From Burkholderiales bacterium JOSHI_001 (GTDB lineage: Bacteria > Pseudomonadota > Gammaproteobacteria > Burkholderiales > Burkholderiaceae_C), in the NCBI GenBank assembly GCA_000244995.1, contig CM001438.1, positions 984,921 to 1,048,920 on the forward strand: DNA of 64,000 nucleotides, written 5' to 3'. This document shows positions 45,850-53,284 of the stretch, one piece after another (position 1 is the first letter of the stretch; each line of letters begins with the position of its first letter). Under the pieces are notes generated by a model that saw only the letters and a list, made by a program, of their open reading frames with translations, searched no databases and was not told where the DNA came from. The position numbers and the translations under genes are program-made.

Positions 45850-46487
45850 TGGCTCTGCGTTTCGGGCCGGCGGCGCTCCTGCCCAGTGCGCTGGTGTCCG
45901 GCGCCTTGCTGTCCGGTGGCCTGCTGTTGGCCCTGCTGCTGAGCGTGGGCGACACGCTGGTCCAGGCCACGCTGCCCGCGGTGCATTGGGGCGTGGCCCT
46001 GCTGGCGCCGGAACTGGGCCTGAAGTCGCTGGTGAGTGACCAGGAACGCGCCGACCAGGTGCTGCGCCTGACCGTCACGCTGGAACACCATGTGGTGCTG
46101 GGCGGGCAGGTGCTGGCACCTGACCCGCGCGGCCTGGCCAACGCGTCCACGCCGCGGCTGCAGGGCTTGCTGGGGCCGCTGCTGGCGCTGTGGGTGTTGA
46201 TGTCGCTGCTGCCGGTGCCCGGCGCACTGGGCCTGGACTGGCGCCGCCGCATGCTGGCGCTGGCGCTGGTGCTGCCGCTGGCCGCGCTGCTGGCGGTGGC
46301 CGACCCGGCGCTGGTGCTGGCCGGGTCGGTGTGGCAGTTGCTGGTGGACGCGGCCGCGCCGGACAGCTTTTCGCCACTGGCCAGCACTTCGCGGCTGATG
46401 CGGGGTGGCGGCCGCTTCGCCCTGGGGCTGGCGGCCGCCGCGCTGGCGCTGGCCGTGGCCAGCGCGCTGCCGCATCCAAGGCCTTAG
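45849..46487 (+). CDS. Exosortase-associated membrane protein
   Basis: A 212-residue protein with four likely membrane helices (about 8-35, 105-125, 135-158 and 188-206). A periplasmic or loop section of ~60 residues lies between the first two (VSDQERADQVLRLTVTLEHHVVL...). ATG at 45849 overlaps the exosortase stop (TGATG), so translation is coupled. Small membrane proteins of this kind accompany exosortase H-type genes in other betaproteobacteria, which is why I name it as a partner; its biochemical role is unknown. The stop overlaps the convergent phoD gene by 4 bp. Confidence 0.7.
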   Translation: MALRFGPAALLPSALVSGALLSGGLLLALLLSVGDTLVQATLPAVHWGVALLAPELGLKSLVSDQERADQVLRLTVTLEHHVVLGGQVLAPDPRGLANASTPRLQGLLGPLLALWVLMSLLPVPGALGLDWRRRMLALALVLPLAALLAVADPALVLAGSVWQLLVDAAAPDSFSPLASTSRLMRGGGRFALGLAAAALALAVASALPHPRP

Positions 46488-48109
46488 CCGCGTGGCACCA
46501 GGGTCTTGCTGAACACCGACTCGCCGCCCAGGTCGCGCAGGTCTACCGTCAGTTCGGCGCTGCGGGCGTCGATGTTCACTTCGCCGAAGAACTGCAGCCC
46601 GGCGTAGGGCGACAGGTTCACTTGACCGGCCGGCGGGGCCTTGAAGAACACCACCTGCGGGCCGAAGGTGGCGTCCAGCGCGTTGGGGCCGAAGCTGCCG
46701 GCGTTCAGCGGGCCGGAGACGAATTCCCAGAAGCCGTCGAAATCCTTGAAGGCGGCCTGGGTCGGGTCGTAGAAGTGCGCCGCGCAGTAGTGCACGTCGG
46801 CGGTCAGCCACACCACGTTGCGCACGCGCTGGCGCTTCAGGAAGCTGAACAGTTCGGCGAATTCCAGCTCGCGGCCCTTGGGCGCGCCCGGCTCGCCATT
46901 GGCCACCGCTTCCCAGCGCGCGTTGCCGGCGCTGTCGCGGCCGTCGCCCACGTTCAGGCCGATGGGCATGTCGGCGGCCACCACTTTCCAGGTGGCGCGG
47001 CTGTGCGCCAGGCCGGCCTTCAGCCAGTCCAGTTGTTCGGCGCCCAGGAAGGCGGTATCGGCGCCGGGCTGCGTCTGCAGGTTGTCGGTGTTGGGGCCGC
47101 GGTAGCTGCGCATGTCCAGCACGAACACCTCCAGCAAGGGGCCGTAGGAGAAGCGGCGGTACACCCGCTGTGACTCCCGGGCGTCGAAGGGCCGCATCGG
47201 TGCGTATTCCATGAAGGCGCGCGCGCCGCGGGCGGTGAGCAGCGGCACGTTCTTCTCGGTGTAGCGGGCGTCGGCCGACAGGTCCTTGGCGTCGTTCCAG
47301 TTGTTGCTGACTTCGTGGTCGTCCCACTGCCAGATCTGCGGCACCTGTGCGTTGAAGCGGCGCAGGTTCTCGTCCAGCAGGTTGTAGCGGTAGCGACCGC
47401 GGAATTCATCCTGCGTCTCGGCCACCTTGGCCACTTCGGGCGTGACGATGTTGGTCCACAGCTGGCCGTTTTCGGCCACCACCGACTCGCGGATCGGGCC
47501 GTCTGCGTAGATGTTGTCGCCGCTGTGGATGAAGAACTGCGGCTCGCGCAGGCGCATGGCTTCGTAGATCTTCATGCCGCCGAAGGCGGTGTTGATGCCC
47601 CAGCCCTGGCCGGCGGTGTCGCCGCCCCACTGGAAGCGCAGATCGGTGCGCCCGTGGCGGCCGTGATGGCCTTCGCGCGCGGTCTGCGGGGTGGTGAATC
47701 GGCCCAGCAGCGGGGCGCTGAGGCTGCGCGCGTTGTCCAGTCCGGCGAAACTGACGCGCACGAACACCTCGCGGCCGGCCGGCAGGCCCGCCAGGTCTTG
47801 CCGGGCGGTGAAGTCGCTGGCTTCCAGCGCGAAGGGGCCGACGATGCGTTGGGCGTTGCGCATCTGCTCGTCCAGAGACCACTCGACGATCATGCGCGCA
47901 GGCCGGTCGGCGCGGCTCCACACCATCACGGCGTCGGCGGTGGGGTCGCCGAACTGCAGGCCTTGCAAGGCCTGCGGCCGATCGGCGTCCGACGCGATGA
48001 CGGCGGGTGCACCTTGCGCCAGGCTCCAGCCCGGCAGGGCGGTGCTGGCCACGGTGGCGCCGGCGGCCTGCAGCAGGCCACGGCGGGTGGGCAGGACAAG
48101 CTTGCTCAT
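46484..48109 (-). CDS. phoD: PhoD-type alkaline phosphatase, Tat-exported
   Basis: A 541-residue protein with a twin-arginine signal (TRRGLLQAAGATVASTALPG, residues 7-26). The N-terminal beta domain (about 35-140) contains PTADAVMVWSRAD. The PhoD metallophosphatase domain has HSGDNIYADGP, WDDHEVSNNW, VLDMRSYRGPN and LTADVHYCAAHF, which supply the metal ligands. PhoD enzymes hydrolyse phosphomonoesters and phosphodiesters outside the cytoplasm and are normally made under phosphate limitation. Length is normal. AAGGAACC lies just before the ATG, and a leader motif shared with phoX sits 22 bp upstream. It is convergent with the exosortase genes. Confidence 0.92.
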   Translation of the reverse strand: MSKLVLPTRRGLLQAAGATVASTALPGWSLAQGAPAVIASDADRPQALQGLQFGDPTADAVMVWSRADRPARMIVEWSLDEQMRNAQRIVGPFALEASDFTARQDLAGLPAGREVFVRVSFAGLDNARSLSAPLLGRFTTPQTAREGHHGRHGRTDLRFQWGGDTAGQGWGINTAFGGMKIYEAMRLREPQFFIHSGDNIYADGPIRESVVAENGQLWTNIVTPEVAKVAETQDEFRGRYRYNLLDENLRRFNAQVPQIWQWDDHEVSNNWNDAKDLSADARYTEKNVPLLTARGARAFMEYAPMRPFDARESQRVYRRFSYGPLLEVFVLDMRSYRGPNTDNLQTQPGADTAFLGAEQLDWLKAGLAHSRATWKVVAADMPIGLNVGDGRDSAGNARWEAVANGEPGAPKGRELEFAELFSFLKRQRVRNVVWLTADVHYCAAHFYDPTQAAFKDFDGFWEFVSGPLNAGSFGPNALDATFGPQVVFFKAPPAGQVNLSPYAGLQFFGEVNIDARSAELTVDLRDLGGESVFSKTLVPRG

Positions 48110-48420
48110 GAAGGTTCCTTGTGGTGGTGGGCGGGACCTTGATGCTGGGCGCAGGCCGTGAAAGCCCGGTGACGGGCCCCTGCCAAGCGGACTACGCGAG
48201 CGGTTGCAGCCTGGGCGGTCTGGTGTTCAACGCCGGCGGTACAGGGTGGGGCTGTTCATGGCCGAAACGCCCGGGTGCCGTGTAGACATCCCTGTGCCGC
48301 GGCGTGTTCCAGGCCGTGGCGCAAGTGCTTGCCGATCCGGGCTTGCCGGGTGGGGACCGGCTGCGTTAGATTGGTAGGATGGGTCGGCCAGACCGGCAAC
48401 ACGCACGAGAGGCATGCAGC
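48110..48420. other. 311-bp divergent intergenic region
   Basis: This gap lies between phoD (left, minus) and the 72-residue gene (right, plus). It holds the phoD leader with the motif GCGGGACCTTGAT (48131-48143), which is shared with the phoX leader, and the promoter-like element at 48343-48372. I see no RNA gene or further ORF with support. Confidence 0.5.
48343..48372 (+). promoter_or_regulatory. Putative sigma-70 promoter of the 72-residue gene
   Basis: TTGCCG (48343-48348) and TAGATT (48367-48372) are separated by 18 bp. Each matches the consensus at 4 of 6 positions. The pair lies 48 bp before the ATG at 48421. Confidence 0.35.
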
Positions 48421-48639
48421 ATGACTGCGCAGGAATCCACCACCGTCTTCAGCTTTCGCACCTATGACAGCCAGACCCACGGCATGGTGCTGGCGCCCTT
48501 CAAGGCCGAACGTGACGTGATCCGTTCGCGCTACAGCGGCGAAGTGCTGGAAGGCACCGGCCACGAAGTGCCGCGGCATGCGCTGGACAACGAAGGCCGC
48601 TACCGCCGCGTGGCCACGGGCTGGGGCGAACTGGACTGA
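48421..48639 (+). CDS. Small conserved-looking protein of unknown function (72 aa)
   Basis: A 72-residue soluble protein without signal peptide or membrane helix: a Ser/Thr-containing start, FSFRTYDSQTHGMVLAPFKAERDVI, then RYSGEVLEGTGHEVPRHALDNEGRYRRVATGWGELD (in parts). Codon use is normal for the window, it has a GAGAGG ribosome-binding site and an upstream promoter-like element, so it looks real. It is a mix of charged and hydrophobic residues typical of a small folded alpha/beta protein. I do not recognise a family. It is divergent from phoD. Confidence 0.6.
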   Translation: MTAQESTTVFSFRTYDSQTHGMVLAPFKAERDVIRSRYSGEVLEGTGHEVPRHALDNEGRYRRVATGWGELD

Positions 48640-48671
48640 TTCGCGCCCTGGCCAGGCGCGCCGGCCGGGCT

Positions 48672-49187
48672 TCAGTGCTTCTTCGGCCGCCCCGGCTTCA
48701 GTGTGACCAGGCGGTTCAGCGCCTCCACCAGCGCCGCGGCGGTCAGGCCTTCCAGCACATGCAGGCCGGCGCGCAGCAACTCGCTCTTCTTGGCCGGGCG
48801 CTGGGCCTTCAGCGCGCGCACCTTCAGCGTGGCGATGCGCTTGAAGTCGTCTTCGGGCATGGTGAAGCTGTCGCGCACCAGGGTGGAACCGCCCTTGGTC
48901 GGCTTCTCGGCTTTGGGTGCCTTGAGCGTTTTGGGAGCCTTTGTCGACTTCGCGGGCTTCTTCTCCGGCAGGGCCTTGGGCAGCAGGGTGCCCACGTCGA
49001 CCGACGCCACGGAGACGGCCGCGGGCATCGGCTTGGCCACCGGTGCCTTGGCAGCGACTGGCTGCGCGGGCTTGGCCCTCGGCGTGGCGGCCTTGGCCGC
49101 CACAGACGGGGACTTGGTGGCGACGCCGGGCTTCTTGCGGGCGGTGGCCGATTGGGGGTGGCTGTCGAGATGCGCGATGGTTTGCAT
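48672..49187 (-). CDS. Lys/Ala/Pro-rich protein with ribbon-helix-helix-like C-terminus
   Basis: A 171-residue protein. Residues 1-100 are low complexity, rich in Lys, Ala and Pro (AAKAATPRAKPAQPVAAKAP), like a histone H1-type tail. The C-terminal ~70 residues (RDSFTMPEDDFKRIATLKV...KSELLRAGLHVLEGL) follow a ribbon-helix-helix pattern: a short strand, a helix, then SELLRAGL as second helix. This suggests a DNA-binding protein with a basic, probably disordered tail. A perfect AT-rich inverted repeat lies 32 bp before its start and may be its own operator. It is the only gene here with such an AT-rich leader. RHH assignment is by pattern only. Confidence 0.65.
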   Translation of the reverse strand: MQTIAHLDSHPQSATARKKPGVATKSPSVAAKAATPRAKPAQPVAAKAPVAKPMPAAVSVASVDVGTLLPKALPEKKPAKSTKAPKTLKAPKAEKPTKGGSTLVRDSFTMPEDDFKRIATLKVRALKAQRPAKKSELLRAGLHVLEGLTAAALVEALNRLVTLKPGRPKKH

Positions 49188-49218
49188 GCGGTGGTTCCGG
49201 AATGGGATGAGGGTTAAA

Positions 49219-49235
49219 GTATAAATCGTTTATAC
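49219..49235. promoter_or_regulatory. AT-rich perfect inverted repeat (putative operator)
   Basis: GTATAAA-TCG-TTTATAC is a perfect 7-bp inverted repeat in otherwise very GC-rich DNA, 32 bp upstream of the RHH-like gene start. The same bases offer TATAC/TATAAA-type -10 elements. It is a likely promoter-operator for autoregulation. Confidence 0.6.
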
Positions 49236-49299
49236 GATATCGACACCACATGCCAGGAACGGCCGCCCCGACCGATGGCCCTCACGGGCCCCGGCGCCG

Positions 49300-49692
49300 T
49301 CAAGGCGCCGGCACGGCCACCCGGTTGCCGGGCACGATCATGGCCTGGAAGAAGAACACCTCGCGCGACTTCGTGTCGGCATTCACCTGGACCCGCTGCA
49401 CGTCTTTGTTGCCGTTGGTCGCGTTGTTGCCGACGGTCTCGATGCGCGTGAAGCTTTCCAGGCGGCGGCCGTCGGCGTCCTGGAAGGGCTTGTCCACGCG
49501 GAAGTAGTGCGAGTCGCCGTGCACACAGGCCAACGGGCGGCGCAAGGCGGTCACTTCGTCGTGCAGCGCGGTGAGGTCCCCCTTGAAGCCCTCGGGCGCG
49601 GTGTCGGTCTGCGTCAGCGTGCACGGGTCTCGCCGCGGGGAGCGGGTTGACGGTTGATGGGCCTGCACGCCAGGGCCGCCGCGTGACTTCAC
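49300..49692 (-). pseudogene. 3' remnant of a secreted metallophosphoesterase-like gene
   Basis: A 130-codon frame. Only residues ~25-125 look like protein: FKGDLTALHDEVTALRRPLACVHGDSHYFRVDKPF, then RLESFTRIETVGN and SREVFFFQAMIVPGN. This matches the C-terminal end of secreted calcineurin-like phosphoesterases found in Burkholderiales, where VHGDSHxFRVDKP is the last metal-binding/active-site segment. The ~250 residues that should precede it are absent, and the upstream DNA leads straight into the ppk2 stop at 49735. So the 5' part has been lost. A GGCGCCGG-type hairpin (49291-49311) overlaps its stop. It is probably not functional. Confidence 0.6.
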
Positions 49693-49734
49693 CGTGATGG
49701 CCTGCCGCAGCGGGTTGGCCGCTCGGCGGGCCTT

Positions 49735-50661
49735 CTAGAAGCGCTCGGGCACGAACATCCTGGCCGGCACCGGCTGGCGCACGTAGTCGGCATGGCGCTC
49801 TCGAGGCGGCAACTGAATGTCGGGGCGCTGCGTCTCCTGGTAGCTGAATTGATCCAGCAGGTGCTGGATGCAGTTCAGTCGCGCGCGCTTCTTGTCCACC
49901 GCCTGCACCACCCACCACGGGGCTTCCGGGATGTGGGTGCGTTCCAGCATCGCTTCCTTGGCCTTGGTGTAGTCCTCCCAGCGGCGGCGGCTTTCCAGGT
50001 CCATGGGGCTCAGCTTCCACTGCTTCATCGGGTCGTGGATGCGGCCCAGGAAACGCAGGTGCTGTTCGTCGTCGGTGATCGAGAACCAGTACTTCAGGAG
50101 CTTGATGCCCGATCGCACCAACATGCGTTCGAATTCGGGCACCGAGCGGAAGAACTCTTCCACCTCGTCGTCGTTGCAGAAGCCCATCACCCGTTCCACC
50201 CCGGCGCGGTTGTACCAACTGCGGTCAAACAGCACCATCTCGCCGGCGGCCGGCAGGTGCGGCGCATAGCGCTGGAAGTACCACTGGGTGCGCTCGCGGT
50301 CGTTGGGCGCGGGCAGGGCCACCACCCGGCACACGCGCGGGTTCAGCCGCTGGGTGATGCGCTTGATGGCGCCGCCCTTGCCGGCGGCGTCGCGGCCCTC
50401 GAACAGGATCACCACCTTCTGGCCGGTGTGGGCCACCCAGTCCTGCAGCTTCACCAGTTCGCGCTGCAGTTGGAACAGGTGCTTGAAGTAGGCCAGGCGC
50501 TCACGGCGCTCGCCCTCGGCATTGGCGGCCAGGTCCAGGCCCGACAGGGCTTCGTCGACCGAGCGGTCCTCGATCTCCATCTCCATCTCTTCATCGAAGC
50601 CGTCGATCAGGTCGCGGCGGATGCGCGCCATCAGTTCGGCATGGTCGTCGGTCGGTGGCAT
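49735..50661 (-). CDS. ppk2: Polyphosphate kinase 2
   Basis: A 308-residue protein of the PPK2 family, which transfers phosphate between polyphosphate and nucleotides. The P-loop EGRDAAGKGG (residues 88-97) and FDRSWYNRAGVERVMGF (from 145, Walker B plus lid) are present, along with conserved WYFQRY and KYWFSITDDEQ. The N-terminal ~60 residues are acidic (DEEMEMEIEDRS). It is a single-domain PPK2, class I by length and pattern. It lies 21 bp downstream of the HD-domain gene, the first gene of the leftward arm that diverges from phnC, so it probably shares the Pho-box-containing control region. Confidence 0.93.
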   Translation of the reverse strand: MPPTDDHAELMARIRRDLIDGFDEEMEMEIEDRSVDEALSGLDLAANAEGERRERLAYFKHLFQLQRELVKLQDWVAHTGQKVVILFEGRDAAGKGGAIKRITQRLNPRVCRVVALPAPNDRERTQWYFQRYAPHLPAAGEMVLFDRSWYNRAGVERVMGFCNDDEVEEFFRSVPEFERMLVRSGIKLLKYWFSITDDEQHLRFLGRIHDPMKQWKLSPMDLESRRRWEDYTKAKEAMLERTHIPEAPWWVVQAVDKKRARLNCIQHLLDQFSYQETQRPDIQLPPRERHADYVRQPVPARMFVPERF

Positions 50662-50682
50662 GGGTGTCCTCGCTGCCTTTTT

Positions 50683-51288
50683 TCATTGCGCCCGTGGGCG
50701 CAGGAGGTGCTGGTTCTGGGGCGGGCCCAGGCTGCAAAACGCCATCAGTGCCTTCAGCTGCGCCAATGCCGCGCCGGTGCTGGCGGGCTGCCAGTCGCTG
50801 CGCTTGCCCTGGTCGTCCCACACGCGCAGCCGCAGCGCCGCCTGGCTGAACGCAGTGGCCAAGAAGTGCTCGCACTCGGCAGCACCCATTGCGCCACCTT
50901 GCAGCGCCAGGCTCCGCAGCGAGTCCGGCGACAGACCGCGCTGGTAGTCCGGCCGGCTGCCGACCAGGTAGCGTTTGGCCTGCACGTGCAAGGCCACAGG
51001 CTGGCTGACCGCGGGGCCGAACAGCGGCGCCAGCGCCCGCGCCGCCAGCACTTCGTGACGGTCGTCGACGCCGTCCAGCGTGGGCGAACCCGCCAGCCCG
51101 GTCATCAGGTGGCCCAGGTCATGCAACCAGGCCGCCAGTTGCAGCGCCGCGTCCGCGCCCGCTGACGCCGCCAACTGGCCACACTGCCAGGCGTGCTGAA
51201 GCTGGCTGATGCCTTCGCCTTCGTAGCTCAGGCCGCCGCGCAGTTCGTAGAGTTGGGCGATGTCGGTGGCCGTCTGTGGCGTCTGCAT
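50683..51288 (-). CDS. PhnZ-like HD-domain oxygenase/phosphohydrolase of phosphonate operons
   Basis: A 201-residue soluble protein. Residues 12-35 have LYELRGGLSYEGEGISQLQHA, which includes the Tyr/Glu-x-x-Gln-His segment typical of PhnZ-type HD oxygenases. Around residue 55 it has LAAWLHDLGHL (HD metal pair). It agrees with the 'phosphonate degradation operon associated HDIG protein' family. PhnZ uses a mixed-valence di-iron centre to split 2-amino-1-hydroxyethylphosphonate, made by PhnY, but no phnY is seen here. Its actual substrate is therefore uncertain. It is divergent from phnC with an 86-bp shared control region and followed by ppk2. Confidence 0.8.
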   Translation of the reverse strand: MQTPQTATDIAQLYELRGGLSYEGEGISQLQHAWQCGQLAASAGADAALQLAAWLHDLGHLMTGLAGSPTLDGVDDRHEVLAARALAPLFGPAVSQPVALHVQAKRYLVGSRPDYQRGLSPDSLRSLALQGGAMGAAECEHFLATAFSQAALRLRVWDDQGKRSDWQPASTGAALAQLKALMAFCSLGPPQNQHLLRPRAQ

Positions 51289-51300
51289 GGGCTGCCAGCT

Positions 51301-51352
51301 TCTGTCAATTTGATGACAGTGCCGTGAAGGGGGCCTGTCACAGGGAATTCAT
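51301..51352. promoter_or_regulatory. Pho-box-like repeats in the divergent phn control region
   Basis: CTGTCAATTTGATGACAG (51302-51319) is an inverted repeat. Its minus strand begins CTGTCAT, a perfect Pho-box unit facing the HD/ppk2 genes. On the plus strand CTGTCAC-AGGG-AATTCAT (51335-51352) has the 7-4-7 spacing of PhoB boxes facing phnC. The two plus-strand CTGTCA units are 33 bp (three 11-bp steps) apart. Matches are 4-7 of 7 per unit, so this is a reasonable but unproven PhoB target. Confidence 0.5.
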
Positions 51353-51374
51353 CGAGTGCGCCGATGCTTGCGGC

Positions 51375-52313
51375 ATGACTGCCCGTCACGACCCCTTGGT
51401 GCGCGTCTCGCAGCTCAGCAAGAGCTTCTCGGGCGTGCCTGCCCTTCACGCGGTGAACCTGGACATCCGGCCCGGCGAGCGGGTGGCGCTGCTGGGGGCC
51501 TCGGGTTCAGGCAAGTCCACCTTGTTGCGCTGCCTGTGCGGCCTGGAGACGGCCGACCGGGGCGACAGCCGGGTGCAGGTGTTCGGCCAGGTGCTGCAGG
51601 CCGAAGGTCGCCTGGGCCCGGACATCCGCGCGCTGCGGCGCGACATCGGCATCGTGTTCCAGCAGTTCAACCTGGTGGGGCGCCTGTCGGTGATGAGCAA
51701 TGTGCTGGCCGGCTTGAGTGCCGAGTTGCCTTTGTGGCGCAGCCTGCTGGGCCGCTTCAACGACCAGGAACGCGCCCGTGCCCTGGACGCGCTGGATGCC
51801 GTCGGCCTGGCGCCGCAGGCCTTCCAGCGCGCCAGCACCCTGTCGGGCGGGCAGCAGCAGCGCGCCGCCATCGCGCGGGCGCTGGTGCAGGGCGCCCGCT
51901 TGCTGCTGGCCGACGAACCGGTGGCTTCGCTGGACCCCGAGTCCACGCGCCGGGTGATGGAGCAACTGTGCACCCTGGCCAGCTCGGACGGCATGACGCT
52001 GGTGGTCAGCCTGCACCACGTGGAACTGGCGCGCGCCTACTGCGACCGGGTGGTGGCGCTGCGGCAGGGGCGGCTGGTGTTTGACGGGCCCACCTCGGCC
52101 CTGACACCGGAGTTCCTGCAGGTGCTGTATGGCACCCAGGCCGACGAACTGTTGCAGGACCTGCCCGCCGCAACCCAGCGCCCGGCCGCAGCGGCCATTC
52201 CGGCCCCGCGGCGAACGCTGCAGCGTTCGCCGCGCCATGCCCGGTCGCAGCCAGCCCCGCGGGGCTGGCCTTGGAGCAGCCTGGGCAGCGGGACGCAGTT
52301 CACCCTTTTTTGA
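51375..52313 (+). CDS. phnC: Phosphonate ABC transporter ATP-binding protein
   Basis: A 312-residue ATPase. Walker A is GASGSGKST (about residues 40-48), the Q-loop FQQFNLVGRLSVMSNVL, the ABC signature LSGGQQQR and Walker B LLLADEPVASLD. LLRCLCGLE and VMSNVLAGLS are typical of PhnC. It powers phosphonate import with PhnD and PhnE encoded downstream. PhnC proteins usually end soon after the segment LYGTQADELL (about residue 260). Here ~40 more residues follow, encoded over two perfect DNA palindromes, so the tail may be a by-product of RNA hairpins. ATG at 51375 lies 22 bp after the Pho-box-like repeat with little room for a leader. Confidence 0.92.
   Translation: MTARHDPLVRVSQLSKSFSGVPALHAVNLDIRPGERVALLGASGSGKSTLLRCLCGLETADRGDSRVQVFGQVLQAEGRLGPDIRALRRDIGIVFQQFNLVGRLSVMSNVLAGLSAELPLWRSLLGRFNDQERARALDALDAVGLAPQAFQRASTLSGGQQQRAAIARALVQGARLLLADEPVASLDPESTRRVMEQLCTLASSDGMTLVVSLHHVELARAYCDRVVALRQGRLVFDGPTSALTPEFLQVLYGTQADELLQDLPAATQRPAAAAIPAPRRTLQRSPRHARSQPAPRGWPWSSLGSGTQFTLF
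52207..52269 (+). repeat. Two perfect palindromes in the phnC 3' end
   Basis: A 28-bp perfect palindrome (52207-52234, centred CTG|CAG, arms GCGGCGAACGCTG) and a 20-bp perfect palindrome (52250-52269, GCCAGCCCCG/CGGGGCTGGC) lie 15 bp apart inside the last ~35 codons of phnC. As RNA they would form two very stable hairpins just before phnD. They may slow decay or partly terminate transcription. Confidence 0.7.
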
Positions 52314-52333
52314 TGCCTTGCACCGGAGTTTTC

Positions 52334-53284
52334 ATGCGACTTTTCCATGTCATTGTCCCGGCCGCCCTGGCCCTGGCCGCCACGCTGGCCCAGGCCCAGG
52401 AGATCAGCTTCGGCATCATCTCAACCGACGCCGCCAGTGCCCAGCGCGACCGCTGGGAACCCTTCTTCCGCGACATGGAAAAGAAGACCGGCCTGAAGGT
52501 GAAGAGCTTCTATGCGCCCGACTATGCGGGCGTGATCGAGGCCATGCGCTTCAACAAGGTGCAGGTGGCCTGGTACGGCAACAAGGCGGCGATGGAGGCG
52601 GTGGACCGCGCCGAGGGCGAAATCTTCGCCCAGGTGATGTATGCCGACGGCACCTATGGCTACCACGGCCTGCTGATCACGCACAAGGACAGCCCGTACA
52701 AGACGCTGGACGACGTGTTCAAGAACAGCAAGCAGATCAACTTCGGCATCGGTGACCCCAACTCCACCTCGGGCTATCTGGTGCCCACCTACTACCTGTT
52801 CGCGAAGAACAAGGTGGACCACCGCAGCGCTTTCAAGACCATCCGCAACGCCAGCCACGGCGCCAACCTGCAGGCTGTGCTGGCACGCCAGGTGGACGTG
52901 GCCACCAACAACACCGAAGACGTGGGCAAGCTGGAAGCCACCAAGCCTGAACTGGCCAGCCAGGTGCGGGTGCTGTGGAAGAGCCCGCTGATCCCCAGTG
53001 ACCCCTTCGTCTGGCGCAAGGACCTGGACCCGGCGGTGAAGGCCAGGCTCAAGGGCTTCGTGCTGGGCTATGCCAAGACCGACCCGGACGAGAAGGCCAT
53101 CCTGAAGAACATCTACAGCTACGGCGGTTTCCGCGACAGCAGCAACGATCAGCTCATTCCCATCCGCCAGCTGGAACTGGCCAAGGAACGCGCCAAGGTG
53201 GAGGCCGACGACAAGCTGGACGCTGCGGCACGTTCCAAGGCGCTCGCCGACCTGGACGCCAGGCTGTCGGCGCTGAAGCTGTGA
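52334..53284 (+). CDS. phnD: Phosphonate ABC transporter substrate-binding protein
   Basis: A 316-residue periplasmic protein with a signal peptide (1-20, LAQAQ). The PhnD family patterns are [39 protein letters not shown] (in parts), [35 protein letters not shown] and [12 protein letters not shown]. It binds phosphonates such as 2-aminoethylphosphonate and delivers them to PhnE/PhnC. The sequence starts 20 bp after phnC. The RBS is weak (GGAG 7-11 bp before the ATG). It overlaps phnE by 4 bp. Confidence 0.94.
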   Translation: MRLFHVIVPAALALAATLAQAQEISFGIISTDAASAQRDRWEPFFRDMEKKTGLKVKSFYAPDYAGVIEAMRFNKVQVAWYGNKAAMEAVDRAEGEIFAQVMYADGTYGYHGLLITHKDSPYKTLDDVFKNSKQINFGIGDPNSTSGYLVPTYYLFAKNKVDHRSAFKTIRNASHGANLQAVLARQVDVATNNTEDVGKLEATKPELASQVRVLWKSPLIPSDPFVWRKDLDPAVKARLKGFVLGYAKTDPDEKAILKNIYSYGGFRDSSNDQLIPIRQLELAKERAKVEADDKLDAAARSKALADLDARLSALKL

